Shown one piece after another: positions 49,442 through 51,707 of a stretch of DNA of 51,707 bases (positions within the stretch are counted from its first letter, which is position 1; each line of letters starts with the position of its first letter). Origin of the DNA: Gammaproteobacteria bacterium (GTDB lineage Bacteria > Pseudomonadota > Gammaproteobacteria > Xanthomonadales > Wenzhouxiangellaceae); NCBI GenBank assembly GCA_003560975.1, contig PWJA01000184.1, positions 1 to 51,707 of the forward strand, read 5' to 3'. The notes under the pieces are model-generated. The model had not been told where the DNA came from. It made no database searches and was given only the letters and a program-made list of their open reading frames with translations. Both the position numbers and the translations under genes were made by a program.

Positions 49442-50500
49442 ATGAGTCGGCAGGAACCGCCATCCAGTTTTGCCGAGCGCCTGCTGCACTGGTGGACCGA
49501 TCACGGCCGCCATGACCTGCCCTGGCAGATCGACCGAAGCGCGTACCGCGTCTGGGTCTCGGAAATCATGCTCCAGCAGACCCGGGTCGCTACCGTGATC
49601 GACTACTTCGAGCGCTTCATGGAACGCTTCCCCACCCTGCCCGAACTGGCCCGCGCGCCGCTCGATGACGTGCTGGCCCGGTGGTCGGGCCTGGGGTATT
49701 ACGCCCGGGCGCGCAATCTGCACCGGACCGCCAGACAGTGCCTGGCCGAACACCGCGGCAGGCTGCCGGATCAGGCCGAGGCGCTCCGGCAGCTGCCCGG
49801 CATCGGCGAGTCCACGGCCAACGCCATCGTCGCCCAGGCCCACGACCGGCGCGCGCCGATCCTGGACGGCAACGTCAAGCGGGTCCTGGCCCGCCATGCC
49901 GGGATCGATGGCTGGCCCGGGCGAATCGCCGTGCAAAAACAGCTATGGAACGAGGCCGAACTGCGCACGCCGCCGGATCGGGCCGCGCACTATACCCAGG
50001 CCATCATGGACCTGGGCGCTACCGTCTGCACCCCCCGAAAACCGGCCTGTCTGCTGTGCCCGGTCGAGCGCGACTGCCGGGCGCGGATCGAGGATCGGGT
50101 CGAGTCGCTGCCGGCCCGAAAGCCCAGACGCGATCGACCGCAGCGCGCCTCGACCTGGCTGATCATCCGGGATCCGGACGGGCGCATCCTGCTGGTTCGG
50201 CGCCCCCCGGTCGGGATCTGGGGTGGCTTGTGGTGTTTGCCCGAAGCCGGCGATGCCCCGGCTCCGGGAGAAGCCGAGATATTGCCGCCGATCCAGCACG
50301 AATTCAGCCACTTCCGTCTGCGCATGCGCTTTGCCGGCAGGCCCCCGGAGGCGGCAAGCCAACAGATTGCCGATGCGCAGTCGCGCTGGTTCGACATCGA
50401 CCAGGCGCTCGAGGCCGGGCTGCCGCGCCCCATCCGTCAGGCAATCGAATCCCTGGCTGGTAGACTGGCCAATCGTTCCCAACCGCAGATCGACGCATGA
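49442..50500 (+). CDS. mutY: Adenine DNA glycosylase MutY
   Basis: MutY removes adenine mispaired with 8-oxoguanine. In the 352-residue protein the catalytic Glu is E41 in VSEIMLQQTRVATV, the helix-hairpin-helix is LPGIGESTANAI, and the catalytic Asp is D142 in ILDGNVKRVLARH. The 4Fe-4S cluster cysteines are C196, C203, C206 and C212 in exact C-x6-C-x2-C-x5-C spacing. A C-terminal Nudix-like domain (about 225-345, PVGIWGGLWCLPE, QHEFSHFRLRM) reads the 8-oxoG. The ATG at 49442 is 10 bases after ftsY stops. Its stop overlaps yggX (ATGA at 50497-50500), the same mutY-yggX order as in E. coli. Confidence 0.96.
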   Translation: MSRQEPPSSFAERLLHWWTDHGRHDLPWQIDRSAYRVWVSEIMLQQTRVATVIDYFERFMERFPTLPELARAPLDDVLARWSGLGYYARARNLHRTARQCLAEHRGRLPDQAEALRQLPGIGESTANAIVAQAHDRRAPILDGNVKRVLARHAGIDGWPGRIAVQKQLWNEAELRTPPDRAAHYTQAIMDLGATVCTPRKPACLLCPVERDCRARIEDRVESLPARKPRRDRPQRASTWLIIRDPDGRILLVRRPPVGIWGGLWCLPEAGDAPAPGEAEILPPIQHEFSHFRLRMRFAGRPPEAASQQIADAQSRWFDIDQALEAGLPRPIRQAIESLAGRLANRSQPQIDA

Positions 50501-50766
50501 CCGAGACCGTGTACTGTCAGCACCTCAAGCGCGAAGGCGAAGCACTGCCGCGCGCGCCCCTGCCCGGCGAATTGGGCCAGCGCATCCAGCAAAACATCTG
50601 CCGCGAAGCCTGGCAGAAGTGGCTGGCCCACCAGACCCTGCTGATCAACGAAAAGCGCTTGAGCCCGATCGACCCCGAGCACCGCAAGTACCTGATGGAA
50701 CAGGCCGAAGGCTTTCTTTTCGGCGGCGACTTCGACCGCGCCGACGGCTACGTCCCGCCCGAGTAA
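50497..50766 (+). CDS. yggX: YggX-type oxidative damage protection / Fe(II) trafficking protein
   Basis: This 89-residue protein protects Fe-S enzymes from oxidative damage and is linked to iron handling. It shows VYCQHLKREGEALPRAPLPGELG with the conserved Cys7, QNICREAWQKWLAHQTLLINEKRL and a closing QAEGFLFGG, all characteristic. It overlaps mutY by four bases, matching the enteric arrangement in which it supports the Fe-S glycosylase. Its last 19 bases overlap the end of the lipoprotein gene on the other strand. Confidence 0.94.
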   Translation: MTETVYCQHLKREGEALPRAPLPGELGQRIQQNICREAWQKWLAHQTLLINEKRLSPIDPEHRKYLMEQAEGFLFGGDFDRADGYVPPE

Positions 50767-51212
50767 TCATCCTGGTGGATGAGATCGATATCGACGCTGT
50801 CGCGCGCGGCTTCGGGCTGCTGGCGGAGCCGTTCCAGGTCCGCCCGCACGGCGTCGAAATCCACCTCGCGAATGTCGAGGATGCGACAGGTTCTTTCCCC
50901 AACTTGAATCCGGTCGAAGCGGTCCACCCGCTGCCGGGTCGAAGTGATCAGGCGAATCGCCTGGGCAAAGCGAACCTCCGAGCGGCACGGCGCATCGAGC
51001 TCGAACAGGTAATGGCGGTTGCGCGAGAACTCGATCAGCACCGCGTTGTCGCCGGCCGGTCGCCAGCTGCGGATCGAACCGTAGATCACGCTGCTGACCG
51101 ACTCCTCCCCGGCATGGCGCTGATAAATTTCACCGGTCCGGACTTCGGTCGGCACGGTGGTCGCGCAGGCGGCTGCCAGGACGGCGAGCGCAACAACGAA
51201 AAGTCCGCGCAT
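50748..51212 (-). CDS. Small lipoprotein, DUF6491-like
   Basis: The 154-residue protein has a lipoprotein signal peptide (MRGLFVVALAVLAAAC) with the lipobox LAAAC, so the mature N-terminal Cys16 would be lipidated. The domain contains IRSWRPAGDNAVLIEFSRNRHYLFELDAPC, SEVRFAQAI and ERTCRILDIREVDFDAVRADLE. This resembles the small lipoproteins I know as DUF6491, common in Xanthomonadales-like bacteria and without known function. Two further cysteines (in DAPC and RTC) may pair. Its 3' end overlaps yggX by 19 bases in a convergent arrangement. Confidence 0.75.
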   Translation of the reverse strand: MRGLFVVALAVLAAACATTVPTEVRTGEIYQRHAGEESVSSVIYGSIRSWRPAGDNAVLIEFSRNRHYLFELDAPCRSEVRFAQAIRLITSTRQRVDRFDRIQVGERTCRILDIREVDFDAVRADLERLRQQPEAARDSVDIDLIHQDDYSGGT

Positions 51213-51339
51213 GTTGTCCTCCGAACAAACAGGTAACCAATCAGGATATTAGCCCATCTCCCTCGGCCGAACCTGAACGACTGCCGCCGCACAAGAACGC
51301 GATTCCCGGCCCTGAACGATACCCAAGCCGAAAAGAAGG

Positions 51340-51354
51340 TGATAAACTACGCGC
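51340..51354 (+). promoter_or_regulatory. Candidate extended -10 promoter for tRNA-Phe
   Basis: TG at 51340-51341, one base, then TAAACT (51343-51348) followed by a GC-rich discriminator ACGCGC. This is the form expected for a growth-regulated tRNA promoter with an extended -10. No good -35 is seen. It would give a leader of about 60 bases before the tRNA. Confidence 0.35.
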
Positions 51355-51417
51355 TTGTTTCGATCGGCATGTCTCGAACCAGCCGGCGTCCGAGCGAAAC
51401 AGCACAATCCAGTCCAA

Positions 51418-51493
51418 GGCCAGGTAGCTCAGTTGGTAGAGCAGCGGATTGAAAATCCGCGTGTCGGTGGTTCGATTCCGCCCCTGGCCACCA
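51418..51493 (+). tRNA. tRNA-Phe (GAA)
   Basis: This 76-base gene has an encoded CCA end. The acceptor GGCCAGG (51418-51424) pairs with CCTGGCC (51483-51489), A73 and CCA follow, and the D-arm is around AGCTCAGTTGGTAGAGC. The anticodon stem GCGGATT-GAA-AATCCGC has anticodon GAA at 51451-51453. The T-arm GTTCGATTC is intact. It stands alone with no second tRNA in the window. Confidence 0.98.
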
Positions 51494-51513
51494 TCCTAAT
51501 TTGTTGCATTCAT

Positions 51514-51546
51514 AGGCCGAGCGCCTTTTTTAACGCCTGCGGCGTT
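51514..51546 (+). terminator. Hairpin and T-run after tRNA-Phe, followed by a second palindrome
   Basis: A short stem AGGC-CGAGC-GCCT is followed by TTTTT (to 51531), placed 20 bases after the tRNA, as expected for a tRNA terminator although the stem is only four pairs. Directly after it, AACGCC-TGC-GGCGTT (51532-51546) forms a perfect six-pair stem. Confidence 0.5.
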
Positions 51547-51625
51547 GGCCTGCGCAGCGCTTTTCGCTACGATCGAGGCAGCGGCGAGGGTTACACTCCC
51601 GGCATTGCCCGACCCGCGAAGCGCC

Positions 51626-51707
51626 ATGAAACTCTACACCTATCCGGCAGCACCCAGTCCGCGTCGAATCCATCTATTCCTGGCCGAGAAGGGGCTGGAA
51701 GTCGATC
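51626..51707 (+). CDS. Glutathione S-transferase-like protein, N-terminal part (runs out of window)
   Basis: Only the first 27 codons are present: MKLYTYPAAPSPRR, then IHLFLAEKGLEVD. The pattern 'MKLY..P.SP...R..L.LAEKGL' is the first beta-strand and helix of the thioredoxin-fold N-domain of glutathione S-transferases and related proteins. Class and function cannot be judged. The start is the only ATG fitting the fold; no strong ribosome site is seen. The 132 bases between the tRNA and this gene hold the hairpins described separately. Confidence 0.7.
   Translation, partial: MKLYTYPAAPSPRRIHLFLAEKGLEVD

Overview
The window is a gene-dense, high-GC stretch of bacterial chromosome carrying mostly housekeeping genes. 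The following point to a Gammaproteobacterium: a PsrA-type regulator in front of fad genes, a mutY-yggX pair, divergent rsmD/ftsY, a prfB-lysS operon with the RF2 frameshift, a Thr83-type GyrA and a lipid A enzyme (lpxH). The mix (tricorn-like S41 peptidase, SURF1/ctaA/ctaB block, PsrA) resembles Chromatiales/Xanthomonadales-like lineages such as Wenzhouxiangella, but that placement is inference. I see no prophage, transposase, CRISPR array or rRNA, and no gap between genes exceeds about 300 bases.

Left part (1-15774, nearly all + strand): the end of a PhnD-like binding protein, purB, the 2-oxoglutarate dehydrogenase genes sucA-sucB-lpdA with an acuI-type reductase attached, a PilH-like receiver overlapping a Prx5-type peroxiredoxin, then an oxidase-assembly block (SURF1, SCO-like thiol protein, heme A synthase, heme O synthase) with a small twin-TM gene on the opposite strand. 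A single-chain gcvP starts 4 bases after ctaB.

Centre (15782-31832, mostly - strand): tricorn-like S41 peptidase, gyrA, a fused CadC-like/SUMF1-like/alpha-beta-hydrolase protein divergent from a secreted protein of unknown function, mtnA, an exported cyclophilin followed by lpxH (which lacks any normal start codon), and the operon prfB-lysS-lipocalin-FAD oxidoreductase. prfB carries an intact programmed +1 frameshift.

Right part (31929-51707): glutamate dehydrogenase, a YfcH-like epimerase, a small membrane protein, uvrB, an aspartate-type aminotransferase, a lone pseudopilin, and a full beta-oxidation operon (psrA-fadE-fadN-like-fadA). Its promoter carries a PsrA-type palindrome right after the -10, and a 7-base-unit hairpin array sits before the thiolase. 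Then come ggt, coaD, rsmD, ftsY, mutY-yggX, a lipoprotein, tRNA-Phe(GAA) and the start of a GST-like gene.

The most unusual item is the transmembrane fusion at 21816-24200. It puts a DNA-binding domain on the cytoplasmic side and an apparently active hydrolase on the periplasmic side of one chain. It faces a secreted four-cysteine protein across a 159-base gap, which suggests, but does not prove, an enzyme-coupled one-component regulatory pair.
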